A stretch of DNA of 64,000 nt from CAWJFP01 sp963842155 (GTDB taxonomy: Bacteria; Pseudomonadota; Alphaproteobacteria; JACZXZ01): NCBI GenBank assembly GCA_963842155.1, contig CAWJFP010000034.1, positions 1-64,000 of the forward strand. The letters run 5' to 3'. Shown here one piece after another: positions 43,489-52,942 of this stretch. How positions within the stretch are numbered: position 1 is the stretch's first letter; each line of letters begins with the position of its first letter. The translations under genes and the position numbers were made by a program. Under the pieces are notes generated by a model. The model searched no databases and was not told the origin of the DNA. It was given only the letters and a program-made list of their open reading frames with translations.

Positions 43489-45273
43489 TCAATAAAGCGC
43501 ATCCAGCGCCGCGCCGTAACGCTCGCGAATGACATGGCGGCGGATTTTCAAAGACGGCGTCAACATGCCGTTCTCGATGGCGAAGGCCTCGGGCGCGAGG
43601 ATGAAGCGGCGCACCCGCTCGATCGGCGATAGCCTGGCATTGACCCGCTCGACGGCCTCGCCCACGGCGTCGTGCAGTTCCTTGTCGGCGGTGAGCGCCG
43701 CAAGCTCGGCGGGCCTGCCGCGCGCGGCGGCCCATTCGGCGAGGAAATCGGGATTCGGCACCAGCACCGCCACGAGATAGGGCCTGCGGTCGCCCTGCAC
43801 CATCGCCTGCGCGATCTCGGGCTCGAGAGTGAGGAAACCCTCCACCCGCTGCGGCGACAGATTGTCGCCGCCCGAGTTCACGATGATGTCCTTCTTGCGG
43901 TCGGTGATCTGGATATAGCCGTCCTCGTCGAGGCGGCCGATATCGCCGGTATGCAGCCAGCCGTCGCGCAAGGCCAGCGCGGTGCCGTCCGGATCGTTCC
44001 AATAGCCCTTCATGACCAGCTCGCCCCGCACCAGGATCTCGCCGTCCTCGGCGACGCTCACCTCGACGTCCTTGAGCGGCGGGCCGACGGTATGGAGCTT
44101 GATACGGTCCGGCGGGTTCACGCTGATCACCGGCGCCGCCTCCGTCTGGCCATAGCCTTGCAGCAAACGGAGACCGAGTGCTGTGAAGAAGACGCCGATC
44201 TCGGGATTGAGCGGCGCGCCGCCCGAGACGAGCGCCTTGAGCCTGCCGCCGAAGCGGCCCCGTACCTTGCGCCGCACCAGGAGATCGAGCAGGAGGTCGG
44301 CAAGGCGCTCGACCAAGCTCAGGCTCTTCGGGTCCTTGTAGCGCTTGGCGCCGAGCTCGAGCGCCTTCCAGAAAAGCGTCGCACGCAACCCGCCCTGGCG
44401 CTTGATGGCGCTAAGGATGCGGCCATGCAGCGTCTCGTAGAGCCGCGGCACCGCGGTCATGATGGTGGGCCGCGCTTCGAGCATGTTCACGGCGAGCGTC
44501 TCGGCGCCCTCGGCATAGTAGATCTCGGCGCCGACGGAGATGGGGAAGAACAGGCCGGCCGCATGCTCATAGGCATGGGAGAGCGGCAGGAAGGAAAGGA
44601 AGCGCTCATGCTCGAGGCCGAGCTGGCGCAGCACGATCTCGGCGCCCATGCAGTTGCAGATGATGGCGCCGTGGCTCAAGGTGACGCCGCGCGGAATGCC
44701 GCCGGTGCCCGAGGTGTGGATGACGCAGCAGCTGTCGCCGCGCTCGATGCCGGCGACGAGGGTCTGCATGTCGTCGGGCGCGAGCGCGCCCTTGACGAGC
44801 AGCGCCTCCCAGCCCAATACCTCGACGCCGGGAAACTGCGCGAGCCCGAGCGGCTCGATCGCCACCACGAACCGAAGGCTGGGTGCCTGACGCGCGGCGG
44901 CGAGCAGCGGACCCGCGAGCTTGCGGGTCGAGACGATCGCCGCCTTGGCCCCGGTGTTGGTCAGGATATGGCGGTGGTCGTCGATGGTATTGGTGATATA
45001 GCCCGGCACCGTGATCGCGCCCGCGGCCATGATGGCGAGATCGGCGATGACCCATTCGGGACGGTTCTCGGCGATGAGCGCCACCCGGTCGCCGCGCGCG
45101 ATGCCTTGCGCGCGAAGTCCCCGCGAGAGCCGGCTCACCAGCTCCACCGCTTCGCGCCAGCTCATCGGGCGGTAGACGCCCTCCCGCTTCGCCCAGAGGA
45201 AGGGACGCTCGCCGCGCTCGGCCGCGCGATCGAGAAACATGCGGACGAGGTTGGGAACCGCCTTGTAGTCCAT
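43489..45273 (-). CDS. Long-chain acyl-CoA synthetase (AMP-forming)
   Basis: 594 residues, ANL superfamily. AMP-binding P-loop CCVIHTSGTGGIPRGVTLSH, A5 motif LLQGYGQTEAAPVISVNPP, hinge LHTGDIGRLDEDGYIQITDR and catalytic Lys near the end in MLTPSLKIRRHVI. Activates fatty acids to acyl-CoA through an acyl-adenylate. Start at ATG 45,273 with GAGGAAACG upstream; the frame extends to 45,819 but without family features. Confidence 0.95.
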   Translation of the reverse strand: MDYKAVPNLVRMFLDRAAERGERPFLWAKREGVYRPMSWREAVELVSRLSRGLRAQGIARGDRVALIAENRPEWVIADLAIMAAGAITVPGYITNTIDDHRHILTNTGAKAAIVSTRKLAGPLLAAARQAPSLRFVVAIEPLGLAQFPGVEVLGWEALLVKGALAPDDMQTLVAGIERGDSCCVIHTSGTGGIPRGVTLSHGAIICNCMGAEIVLRQLGLEHERFLSFLPLSHAYEHAAGLFFPISVGAEIYYAEGAETLAVNMLEARPTIMTAVPRLYETLHGRILSAIKRQGGLRATLFWKALELGAKRYKDPKSLSLVERLADLLLDLLVRRKVRGRFGGRLKALVSGGAPLNPEIGVFFTALGLRLLQGYGQTEAAPVISVNPPDRIKLHTVGPPLKDVEVSVAEDGEILVRGELVMKGYWNDPDGTALALRDGWLHTGDIGRLDEDGYIQITDRKKDIIVNSGGDNLSPQRVEGFLTLEPEIAQAMVQGDRRPYLVAVLVPNPDFLAEWAAARGRPAELAALTADKELHDAVGEAVERVNARLSPIERVRRFILAPEAFAIENGMLTPSLKIRRHVIRERYGAALDALY

Positions 45274-45354
45274 CGTTTCCTCAGGCGCCCCGCCCGGGCT
45301 TCTAAGGCCAGGCCGGGCCGGGGACGCCGCCGCTTTCTTGCCATGTCCCGGCGA

Positions 45355-45382
45355 TGGACGGAAGCGCCAAGAGCTTGGCGCG
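45355..45382 (+). repeat. 28-bp direct repeat flanking the HigBA-DUF2971 islet (copy 1)
   Basis: Identical to 47,448-47,475. It contains the hairpin arms GCGCCAAG and CTTGGCGC around AG. The two copies bracket a block with lower GC than its surroundings. Confidence 0.85.
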
Positions 45383-45528
45383 CGGGCGAGATCCTGGTGG
45401 CGCGTATTCGCCGCGCTGGGTCGCCGCTCGCGCAATTTGCCGATGCGGCAAAGCCGTGGGTCGTCACCGGCGGGCGTGCAGAACCTGGTCACGCCACGGC
45501 GGGACGGCCCGGAAACGCTGCATGAGAC

Positions 45529-45568
45529 TTGATTTTTGTAACCTGATACGTTATAGGTAACGTATATG
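45529..45568 (+). promoter_or_regulatory. higBA promoter with operator overlapping the start
   Basis: TTGATT (45,529-45,534), 17-base spacer, TATAGG (45,552-45,557). The inverted repeat TACGTTA-TAGG-TAACGTA (45,547-45,564) covers the -10 and ends 2 bases before the HigB ATG (45,566). Transcription from this promoter would begin at about the ATG, so the mRNA would be leaderless. The repeat is the probable HigA-binding site. Confidence 0.75.
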
Positions 45569-45844
45569 ATTTTGAGGTTTCGCCATAAGGGACTGCAACG
45601 GTTGTTCGCTAGCGGCGACAGAAGTGGGGTGAGCCCTCGGCAGGCTACGCGGCTGAGCCACATGCTCGCTACGCTGGCCGCGAGCACGGAGCCAAGCGGC
45701 ATGAATATGCCAGGATTCCGGCTCCATCCCCTCAAGGGTAATCGCAAAGGACAATGGGCCGTGTCGGTATCCGGGAATTGGCGGCTGGTGTTCGAATTTG
45801 ACGGCGAGAATGCCACCAATGTTGACTTGATCGACTATCACTGA
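45566..45844 (+). CDS. higB: HigB-type toxin (RelE superfamily)
   Basis: 92 residues. Ribosome-dependent mRNA interferase. Family blocks: FRHKGLQRLFASGDRSGVSP, LSHMLATLAASTEPSGMNMP, FRLHPLKGNRKGQWAVSVSG and NWRLVFEFDGENATNVDLID. Followed after 18 bases by the antitoxin, the toxin-first order typical of higBA. Confidence 0.95.
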   Translation: MILRFRHKGLQRLFASGDRSGVSPRQATRLSHMLATLAASTEPSGMNMPGFRLHPLKGNRKGQWAVSVSGNWRLVFEFDGENATNVDLIDYH

Positions 45845-45862
45845 CGAAAGGAGAGGCGAACC

Positions 45863-46159
45863 ATGAAGATGCACAATCCGCCGCACCCTGGGGCGATCAT
45901 CCGGGAGGATTGCCTGGCTGCTCTGGGGTTGTCGGTCACCGACGCTGCCAAAGGGCTTGGCGTCACGCGAAAGGCACTATCCGAGCTGCTGAACGGCCAT
46001 AGTGGCGTCTCGCCGGAGATGGCGATCCGGCTTGAAAAGGCCGGATGGAGCACGGCCGAGACGTGGCTGGGAATGCAATTGCAGCATGACCTGTGGCAGG
46101 CGCAGCGGAAAGCGAAAGGCATCAAGGTTTCACGGTTTAGACTGCCCACTGCGGCTTGA
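45863..46159 (+). CDS. higA: HigA-type antitoxin (XRE family)
   Basis: 98 residues. Helix-turn-helix antitoxin: NPPHPGAIIREDCLAALGLS, TDAAKGLGVTRKALSELLNG, MAIRLEKAGWSTAETWLGMQ and a C-terminal helix HDLWQAQRKAKGI. Represses the operon and neutralises HigB. The SD AAAGGAGAG precedes the ATG. Confidence 0.96.
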   Translation: MKMHNPPHPGAIIREDCLAALGLSVTDAAKGLGVTRKALSELLNGHSGVSPEMAIRLEKAGWSTAETWLGMQLQHDLWQAQRKAKGIKVSRFRLPTAA

Positions 46160-46392
46160 GCCAGAGAGGGTTCAGTCGAATCCCCGTAAACCGGCAAGTG
46201 ACGGGAGGTAAAACCGGGGCGCTCATGGATACCCGCACCCAGCACCGCGACCGGGGACGAGCCGATGCGCGATATTGCCCCGCAATTACAGCGTTTCCCA
46301 TAGTACGATTTCAAGGCTGACGGCATGAGCACCGGGTTGGTCGCCAGGCTGAATGCTCCGATGCGGTCATTTTTTCCTGACAGCAAGGTGCG

Positions 46393-47361
46393 ATGAACCC
46401 ACACCCCCATATTCCCGCCGATATGCGGGCCGCAATCGATAAATTCTCCAATAGAGCTGATGGCATAGTTAACGCATTTGCTCGTGAGTTGGGAGAGCGA
46501 CCTCCGCCGCCTATCATCTATCACTATACAAATGATGCGGGATTAAGGGGAATTGTCGAGACGGGCAGACTTTGGTTCACCGATATTTTTAATCTCAACG
46601 ATCCGACCGAATTGAAGCACGGCATCGGACCGGCCATAGAATTGTTAAACGCCGAATCCGACGATGCGCGGCCGGAGATCAAGCAATTTTGCAAGAACCT
46701 AGACGCGATTCTGCATGGCGGAAATGAGCAGACGGCCCATTATTTTATCTGCTCGTTCAGTAGCGCCGGGGATGATCTTGGACAATGGCGCGCTTACGCC
46801 GACAACGGGCGTGGCTATGCCATAGGCTTTGCAGCGGCCACGCTCGAACAGGCCTTTGCGATGGCGAGGCCAGGACCGGGCAATATGACCTTTCCCGTCA
46901 GTTATGGCGAAAATGAACTGCGCGGTATGCACAGGAGCATTCTCGCGGAGGTCATGCCGCTGATATCAATGCCGCGCGGTAGACGGGACCTAGAAAGCAA
47001 AGCACTGAACGACTATATGAGCGAATTGCTAGTCAGCTTATCCGTGCCGATTTTGCGGGCCGCATTATTTTTCAAACACAAGGCCTACAGCAACGAGCAG
47101 GAATATAGGTTTTTCCAATTGTTCGCGGCCGGACAGGAGATCCCGGATCTTAAATATCGGGGTCGGCCGTATTCGTTGACGCGGTATCGAGAATTTGATT
47201 GGCGTGCGGCAGCCCCAGAATCGCTGAAGCAAATTATCATTGGACCGGCCGCCGATAAAAAGCTCGCCTTCCAGTTCGCCAACGATTGCCTGCGCGCGTT
47301 TCACTCGACGCCGAGAATCGTCTCGATTAATCCGTCAACTATCCCCTACAGGGCACCGTGA
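46393..47361 (+). CDS. DUF2971 protein
   Basis: 322 residues, complete. Family signature: PIIYHYTNDAGLRGIVETGR, LWFTDIFNLNDPTELKHG, HYFICSFSSAGDDLGQWRAY and ADNGRGYAIGFAAATLEQA, EYRFFQLFAAG. DUF2971 resembles ADP-ribosyltransferases in its HYT and W-F-T motifs and is often found near toxin-antitoxin or defence genes. Base composition is clearly lower in GC than the flanks, as for the HigBA pair, so both were probably acquired together. Confidence 0.85.
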   Translation: MNPHPHIPADMRAAIDKFSNRADGIVNAFARELGERPPPPIIYHYTNDAGLRGIVETGRLWFTDIFNLNDPTELKHGIGPAIELLNAESDDARPEIKQFCKNLDAILHGGNEQTAHYFICSFSSAGDDLGQWRAYADNGRGYAIGFAAATLEQAFAMARPGPGNMTFPVSYGENELRGMHRSILAEVMPLISMPRGRRDLESKALNDYMSELLVSLSVPILRAALFFKHKAYSNEQEYRFFQLFAAGQEIPDLKYRGRPYSLTRYREFDWRAAAPESLKQIIIGPAADKKLAFQFANDCLRAFHSTPRIVSINPSTIPYRAP

Positions 47362-47447
47362 GGCTTGCCTGCTACGCCATTTCGAGCTTGTTCGATGGCC
47401 GGCACAAGGCCGGGCATGACGATTGATGGTCGTATCGATAATCCTGT

Positions 47448-47475
47448 TGGACGGAAGCGCCAAGAGCTTGGCGCG
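47448..47475 (+). repeat. 28-bp direct repeat flanking the HigBA-DUF2971 islet (copy 2)
   Basis: Same word as 45,355-45,382. A second inverted element, GGCCGGC-ACAA-GGCCGGGC, lies 50 bases upstream at about 47,397-47,415. Both look like dispersed palindromic (REP-like) repeats of this genome. Confidence 0.8.
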
Positions 47476-47519
47476 GCGGCGCCGAAGCCCTATATCGCAG
47501 GGACTGCAAGGGAGCGATC

Positions 47520-49317
47520 ATGGCCGACACGGGACGCAACGCTGCGGCGAGCAATCTGGGCCGCTTGCCCGAATGGGATCTGAGCGATCTTTATCCAGGG
47601 CCCGAATCGCCCGAGCTCAAGGCCGACCTCGAGCGCGCGGCCAAGGACGCGGCCACGTTCGCGAAACAATATCAGGGCCGGCTCGCCGCCCTCTCCGGCG
47701 CCGAGCTCGCCGAGGCCATCGCCCGCTATGAGCGCCTCTCCGAGACGCTCGGGCGCCTCTCGAGCTATGCCGAGCTGCGCCATGCCGCGGCGACGAGCGA
47801 TCCCGTGATCTCGCGCCAGACCCAGGACATGCGCGAGCGGGTGACCGACATTTCGGCCGCGACGCTCTTCTTCACGCTCGAGCTCAACCGGCTCGAAGAC
47901 GCGAAGCTCGAGCCGCTCTTCGCCGCGCCCGCGCTGGCGCGCTATCGCCCCTGGCTCAGGGATTTGCGCGCCTTCCGCCCGCACCAACTCTCCGACGAGG
48001 CCGAGCAGCTCTTGCATGACAAGTCGGTGGCCGGCCGCGCGTCCTGGGTGCGGCTCTTCGACGAGACCTTGGCCGATCTGCGCTATCCGATCGGGGGGAA
48101 GGAGCTCACCGGCTCCGAGGCGCTCAACCTGCTCTCGGACAAGGACCGCGCGTTGCGCCGCGACGCGGCGCAGTCGATCGCGAGCGTCCAGGCGCGCAAT
48201 ATCCGCCTCTTCGGCCTTATCACCAACACGCTCGCCAAGGACAAGGAGATCGAGGACCGCTGGCGCCATTTCCCGACGCCGATGGCCTCGCGCCATCTCG
48301 CCAATCATGTCGAGCCCGAGGTGGTGGAGGCGCTGGTGAGCGCGGTGAAAGCAGCCTATCCGCGCCTCTCGCACCGCTATTACCGCATCAAGGCGCGCTG
48401 GCTCGGGCTCGAGCGGTTGGAATATTACGACCGCAACGCGCCGCTGCCGGACGACGACGATCGCGAAATCCCCTGGGACGAGGCGCGGGCGACCGTGCTC
48501 GAGCGCCTATGGCGCCTTCGCGCCCGAGATGGCGGCGGAGGCCGGGCGCTTCTTCGAGCGGCCCTGGATCGACGCGCCGGTGCGGCCCGGCAAGGCCTCG
48601 GGCGCCTTCTCCCATCCCACCGTGCCGAGCGCGCATCCCTATGTTTTGCTCAACTATCAGGGCAAGACGCGCGACGTGATGACGCTCGCCCACGAGCTGG
48701 GCCATGGCGTGCACCAGCTCCTGGCCGGCCCGCAAGGCTATTTCCTCTCCGACACGCCGCTCACCCTTGCCGAGACGGCCAGCGTCTTCGGCGAGATGCT
48801 GACCTTCCAGGCCATACTGCGCGCGGAGAAGGACCCGCGTCGGCGGCGCGCCATGCTCGCCTCCAAGGTCGAGGACATGATCAACACGGCGGTGCGCCAG
48901 ATCGCCTTCTACGAGTTCGAGCGCCAAGTCCATCTGGAGCGCCGCAAGGGCGAGCTCACGGCGGAGCGCCTCGGCGAGATCTGGCTCGGCGTGCAAGGTG
49001 AGAGCCTGGGCGACGGCATCCGCCTCGAGGACGAGTACAAGGTCTACTGGTCCTATATCCCGCATTTCATCCATTCGCCCTTCTATGTCTATGCCTATGC
49101 CTTCGGCGATTGCTTGGTGAACTCGCTCTACGCCGTCTATGAGCGGGCCGAGCCGGGTTTCCAGGCGAAATATCTCGACATGCTGCGGGCGGGCGGCACC
49201 TTGCACCACAAGGAGCTGTTGGCGCCCTTCGGCCTCGACGCCTCCGACCCCGCCTTCTGGGCGCGCGGGCTCGAACTCCTCGCGCGCTTCATCGACGAGC
49301 TCGAGGCGGGGTCCTAG
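47520..49317 (+). CDS. pepF: Oligoendopeptidase F, M3 family (one frameshift)
   Basis: About 600 residues. Cytoplasmic zinc endopeptidase for short peptides. The N-terminal helical domain (LPEWDLSDLYPGPESPELKA) is in the first frame. A shift near 48,510 leads into YGAFAPEMAAEAGRFFERPW, the zinc site VMTLAHELGHGVHQLL (HExxH), FLSDTPLTLAETASVFGEML (third ligand Glu) and HFIHSPFYVYAYAFGDCLVN. Followed directly by an ADCK kinase gene (TAG-GTG). Confidence 0.92.
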
Positions 49318-50715
49318 GTGGCGCGCAAGGCCCCCGGGCAGCCACGCGCCGCGGTCGCGGCGGAGGCGCCGCGCGACGCCGAGCCGAGCACGCTCGGCGG
49401 GCGGGTCAGGCGCTATGCCCGCGTCGGGCGCGCGGTCGGCGGGCTCGCCGTGGAGCTCGCGGGCAAGCGCTATCTTGGGCTCAAGCTCGACCGCTCGCGC
49501 CATGCGGGCGAGCTCGCGGGCGCGCTCGGCGGGCTCAAAGGCCCGCTCATGAAGGTGGCCCAGCTCCTCTCCACCATCCCCGACGCGCTGCCGCGAGAAT
49601 ATGCGGCCGAGCTCGCAACCTTGCAGGCCAACGCGCCCGCCATGGGCTGGCCCTTCGTCAAGCGCCGCATGGCGGCCGAGCTGGGGCCCGACTGGCAGGC
49701 CAAGTTCGCGCGCTTCGAGCATGAGGCGGCCCGCGCCGCCTCGCTCGGCCAGGTCCATCGGGCGACGGCACGCGACGGCAGGCCGCTCGCCTGCAAGCTG
49801 CAATATCCCGACATGGCCTCGACCGTGGCGGCCGACTTGCGCCAGCTCAAGCTCGTCTTTGCCATCTATGAGCGCTACGACAAGGCGATCTCGACGCGTC
49901 AGATCCATGCCGAGATCGCCGAGCGGCTGGGCGAGGAGCTCGACTATGCGCGCGAGGCCAAGCATATGCGCCTCTATGGCGACATGCTGGCGCGCGAGCC
50001 GGGCGTGCATGTGCCCGAGGTGGTGCCTCCGCTCTCGACCCGCCGGCTCCTCACCATGACCTGGCTCGAGGGCGCGCCCTTCCTCGAGGCAAAGTCCTGG
50101 CCGCTCGCGAAGCGCAACCGCATCGCCTTCAACATGTTCCGCGCCTGGTACGTGCCGTTCTACGACTACGGCGTCATCCATGGCGACCCCCATCTCGGCA
50201 ACTACACGGTGCGGCCGGACGGCTCGGTCAATCTGCTCGATTTCGGCTGCATCCGCGTCTTCCCCACCAAGTTCGTGCGTGGCGTGATCGACCTCTATTG
50301 GGCCTTGCGCGAGGAGGACGAGGCGCGCGCCGTCCATGCCTATGAGAGTTGGGGCTTCACGAAGCTGAGCCGGCCGGTGATCGACACGCTCAATCTCTGG
50401 GCGCGCTTCGTCTATGCGCCGCTGATGGAGGACCGCGAGCGGCGGATCGAGGAGACGAACTCGGGCAATTACGGCGCGCAGGTCGCCGAGAAGGTGCATG
50501 GCGAGCTGCGCCGGCTGGGCGGCGTCACGCCGCCGCGCGAGTTCGTGTTGATGGATCGCGCCGCCATCGGGCTCGGCTCGGTCTTCCTCCATCTTCAGGC
50601 CGCGATCAACTGGCATAGGCTTTTTCACGACCTGATCGACGGTTTCGACGAGAAGGCGCTGCAGCGCCGGCAGAAGGCGGCGCTCGAACGCGCCGGGCTG
50701 CCGGCACCGGCTTGA
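49318..50715 (+). CDS. ABC1/ADCK (UbiB-like) atypical kinase
   Basis: 465 residues. Atypical protein kinase-like ATPase; relatives support ubiquinone synthesis. The family KxGQ motif reads LKGPLMKVAQLLSTIPD (KVAQ). The Ala-rich loop is AARAASLGQVHRAT and the catalytic and metal motifs are YGVIHGDPHLGNYTVRPDGS and VNLLDFGCIRVF. Start GTG 49,318 directly after the pepF stop. Confidence 0.92.
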   Translation: MARKAPGQPRAAVAAEAPRDAEPSTLGGRVRRYARVGRAVGGLAVELAGKRYLGLKLDRSRHAGELAGALGGLKGPLMKVAQLLSTIPDALPREYAAELATLQANAPAMGWPFVKRRMAAELGPDWQAKFARFEHEAARAASLGQVHRATARDGRPLACKLQYPDMASTVAADLRQLKLVFAIYERYDKAISTRQIHAEIAERLGEELDYAREAKHMRLYGDMLAREPGVHVPEVVPPLSTRRLLTMTWLEGAPFLEAKSWPLAKRNRIAFNMFRAWYVPFYDYGVIHGDPHLGNYTVRPDGSVNLLDFGCIRVFPTKFVRGVIDLYWALREEDEARAVHAYESWGFTKLSRPVIDTLNLWARFVYAPLMEDRERRIEETNSGNYGAQVAEKVHGELRRLGGVTPPREFVLMDRAAIGLGSVFLHLQAAINWHRLFHDLIDGFDEKALQRRQKAALERAGLPAPA

Positions 50716-50743
50716 TGCGGAATTCCGACCCAAATGGCCGCGC

Positions 50744-51016
50744 ATGGCGCTAGACTTGGGTATGGAGCGGGAAGCCGTCGCGGCCAAAGTCTATGTCGTG
50801 AACGCCGAATGGGACGACGAAGCCCAGGTCTGGGTCGCGACCAGCGACGACGTGCCCGGACTGGTAGCCGAAGCCGACACGCTAGAGGCGCTCGACCGTG
50901 AGATTCGGGCGCTCGTGCCCGAGCTGCTCGTCCTTAACGGGGCGATCAAGGAAGACCGCGCGACAGTGCCGGTCGAGCTCGTCGCCCGAAAGCGCGAGCA
51001 TGTCGTTATCTCGTAA
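50744..51016 (+). CDS. HicB-like antitoxin (DUF1902)
   Basis: 90 residues, or 84 from the Met at 50,762. The partial RNase H-like fold of HicB: VYVVNAEWDDEAQVWVATSD, DVPGLVAEADTLEALDREIR, and a C-terminal basic strand PVELVARKREHVVIS. Four bases before a HicA-like reading frame, antitoxin first. Confidence 0.85.
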   Translation: MALDLGMEREAVAAKVYVVNAEWDDEAQVWVATSDDVPGLVAEADTLEALDREIRALVPELLVLNGAIKEDRATVPVELVARKREHVVIS

Positions 51017-51019
51017 GCT

Positions 51020-51215
51020 GTGAGCGGCTTTGCGGGTAATGTTCGGGATATATTGAAGGCTGCCGGTTGCGCAAAAAATCCGCGACGGCAAGGGGAGTCA
51101 CGAAATTTGGCGAAGTCTCATAAGCGGACGGCATTTTCCCGTGCCCACGAAGATCAAATCGCGTCACACTGCTAACGAGATTCTAAAGCAGGCAGGCTTG
51201 CGCAAAAGATTTTAA
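51020..51215 (+). CDS. HicA-like toxin (frameshifted in an A6 run)
   Basis: About 65 residues. dsRBD-fold mRNA interferase. The first piece FAGNVRDILKAAGCAK is in frame with GTG 51,020. An extra A at about 51,075-51,080 shifts the frame. The rest reads IRDGKGSHEIWRS with the active-site His in KGSHE, then RHFPVPTKIKSRHTANEILK and QAGLRKRF. Stop at 51,213. The order antitoxin then toxin fits DUF1902-HicA pairs. Confidence 0.75.
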
Positions 51216-51347
51216 ATTTCTGAGGCGGTCGCCTATCTCCGTGATCGGCTCTTGACCGCCAACTAGCCCTTCACAAAGATCGCGGGAGCGGGCATTGTGG
51301 CGCCCGCTTCGAACCGCGCGGCCGAGCGTCGAGGGGATCGTCCCGCC

Positions 51348-52487
51348 ATGAAGATCGCCATACCGAAGGAGCGCCGCGAGCATGAGCGGCGCGTCGCGGC
51401 CACGCCCGAGACGGTGCGCAAGTTCGCGGGTCTCGGACTGACCGTCGCCGTCGAGGCGGGCGCCGGCGCGGGCGCCTCGTTCGGTGACGAGGCCTACGCC
51501 GCTGCGGGGGCCGCGATCCTGGCCGACGAGGCGGCGCTGCTCGGCGATGCCGACATCGTCCTCAAGGTGCAGCGGCCCCTGACTGGGGCCGAGGGCGGGC
51601 CGGACGAGCTCGCCTTGCTGAAGCGCGGCGCCGTCCTTGTCGCTCAATTGGCGCCTTATCAGAGCCGCGAGCAGATCAAGGCCTACGCCGCTTCCGGCGT
51701 CTCCGCTTTCGCCATGGAGCTGATGCCGCGCATCTCGCGCGCGCAATCGATGGACGTGCTCTCCTCGCAGGCGAATCTCGCGGGTTACAAGGCCGTGCTC
51801 GATGCGGCGGTCGAGTTCGGCAAGGCCTTTCCCATGATGATGACGGCGGCGGGCACCGTGGCACCCGCGCGCGTGCTCGTGCTCGGCGTGGGCGTCGCCG
51901 GGCTGCAAGCGATCGCGACCGCGCGCCGGCTCGGCGCCATCGTCTCCGGCTATGACGTGCGTCCCGCCGTGAAGGAGCAGGTGCAGTCCCTCGGCGCCGC
52001 CTTCGTCGAGGTCGACGAGGCGGCGACCAAAGAGGCGGAGACGGCCGGCGGCTACGCCAAGGAGATGAGCGAGGAATACAAGCAGAAGCAGGCGCAGGTG
52101 TTGCGCGAGCATTTGAAGAAGCAGGACGTGGCAGTCGCCACCGCGCTTATCCCGGGCCGCCCGGCGCCCGTGCTGATCACCGAGGAGATGGTGAGGGAGA
52201 TGAAGCCCGGCTCGGTGATCGTCGATCTCGCGGTCGAGGCCGGCGGCAACTGCCCGCTCTCCGAGCTCGGCAAGGTGGTGGTGAAGCATGGCGTCACCAT
52301 CGTCGGCCACGCCAACTATCCGAGCCGGATCGCGGTCGACGCCAGCGCGCTCTATGCCCGCAATCTCTTCAACTTCCTTTCGCCCTTCGTCAAGGCGGGT
52401 GCCCTCGAGATCGCCTGGGACGACGAGCTGGTGAAGGGCACGCTGCTGACGCGCGACGGCGCCGTCGTCCATCCGAATTTCGTCTAG
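51348..52487 (+). CDS. pntAA: NAD(P) transhydrogenase alpha subunit, part 1
   Basis: 379 residues. NAD(H)-binding domain I, cytoplasmic. N-terminus MKIAIPKERREHERRVAATP, RQD-loop region FAMELMPRISRAQSMDVLSS, nucleotide motif VLVLGVGVAGLQAIATARRL, GYDVRPAVKEQVQSLGA and C-terminal MKPGSVIVDLAVEAGG. Three-gene arrangement pntAA-pntAB-pntB is typical of Alphaproteobacteria. Start at ATG 51,348. Confidence 0.97.
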   Translation: MKIAIPKERREHERRVAATPETVRKFAGLGLTVAVEAGAGAGASFGDEAYAAAGAAILADEAALLGDADIVLKVQRPLTGAEGGPDELALLKRGAVLVAQLAPYQSREQIKAYAASGVSAFAMELMPRISRAQSMDVLSSQANLAGYKAVLDAAVEFGKAFPMMMTAAGTVAPARVLVLGVGVAGLQAIATARRLGAIVSGYDVRPAVKEQVQSLGAAFVEVDEAATKEAETAGGYAKEMSEEYKQKQAQVLREHLKKQDVAVATALIPGRPAPVLITEEMVREMKPGSVIVDLAVEAGGNCPLSELGKVVVKHGVTIVGHANYPSRIAVDASALYARNLFNFLSPFVKAGALEIAWDDELVKGTLLTRDGAVVHPNFV

Positions 52488-52514
52488 CGCGCAATCCTGC
52501 GCGAGGAGACTGCC

Positions 52515-52928
52515 ATGGATCCGACCACCCTCCAGGACAATGCTTCGGCGCTCGCCACCCATGCGGAGCGGCTGGCGGAGGAGGCCGCGAGGCTCGCCAA
52601 CCAGACGACGCAGCTCGTCATGCAGCAGGCGCCCGCCGGGACCGCCCTCGATCCCGCGGTGGTCGGGCTCACCGTCTTCGTGCTGGCGGTCTTCGTGGGC
52701 TATTACGTGGTATGGAAGGTGACGCCGGCGCTGCATTCGCCGCTGATGTCGGTCACCAACGCGATCTCCTCGGTCATCATCGTGGGCGCGCTGCTCGCCG
52801 CCGGCCCGGCCGGCTTCCATTTCTCCAAGATCATGGGCTTCGTCGCGGTGACCTTGGCCTCGGTCAACATCTTCGGCGGCTTCATCGTGACCCAGCGCAT
52901 GCTGCAGATGTTCCGCAGGAAGAAATAG
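52515..52928 (+). CDS. pntAB: NAD(P) transhydrogenase alpha subunit, part 2
   Basis: 137 residues. Membrane part of domain II: four helices including VVGLTVFVLAVFVGYYVVWK, NAISSVIIVGALLAAGPAGF and IMGFVAVTLASVNIFGGFIV. The N-terminal tail is a charged helix (LATHAERLAEEAARLANQTT), longer than in some homologues. Between pntAA and pntB. Confidence 0.96.
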   Translation: MDPTTLQDNASALATHAERLAEEAARLANQTTQLVMQQAPAGTALDPAVVGLTVFVLAVFVGYYVVWKVTPALHSPLMSVTNAISSVIIVGALLAAGPAGFHFSKIMGFVAVTLASVNIFGGFIVTQRMLQMFRRKK

Positions 52929-52942
52929 GCGGGAGAGCGAAG

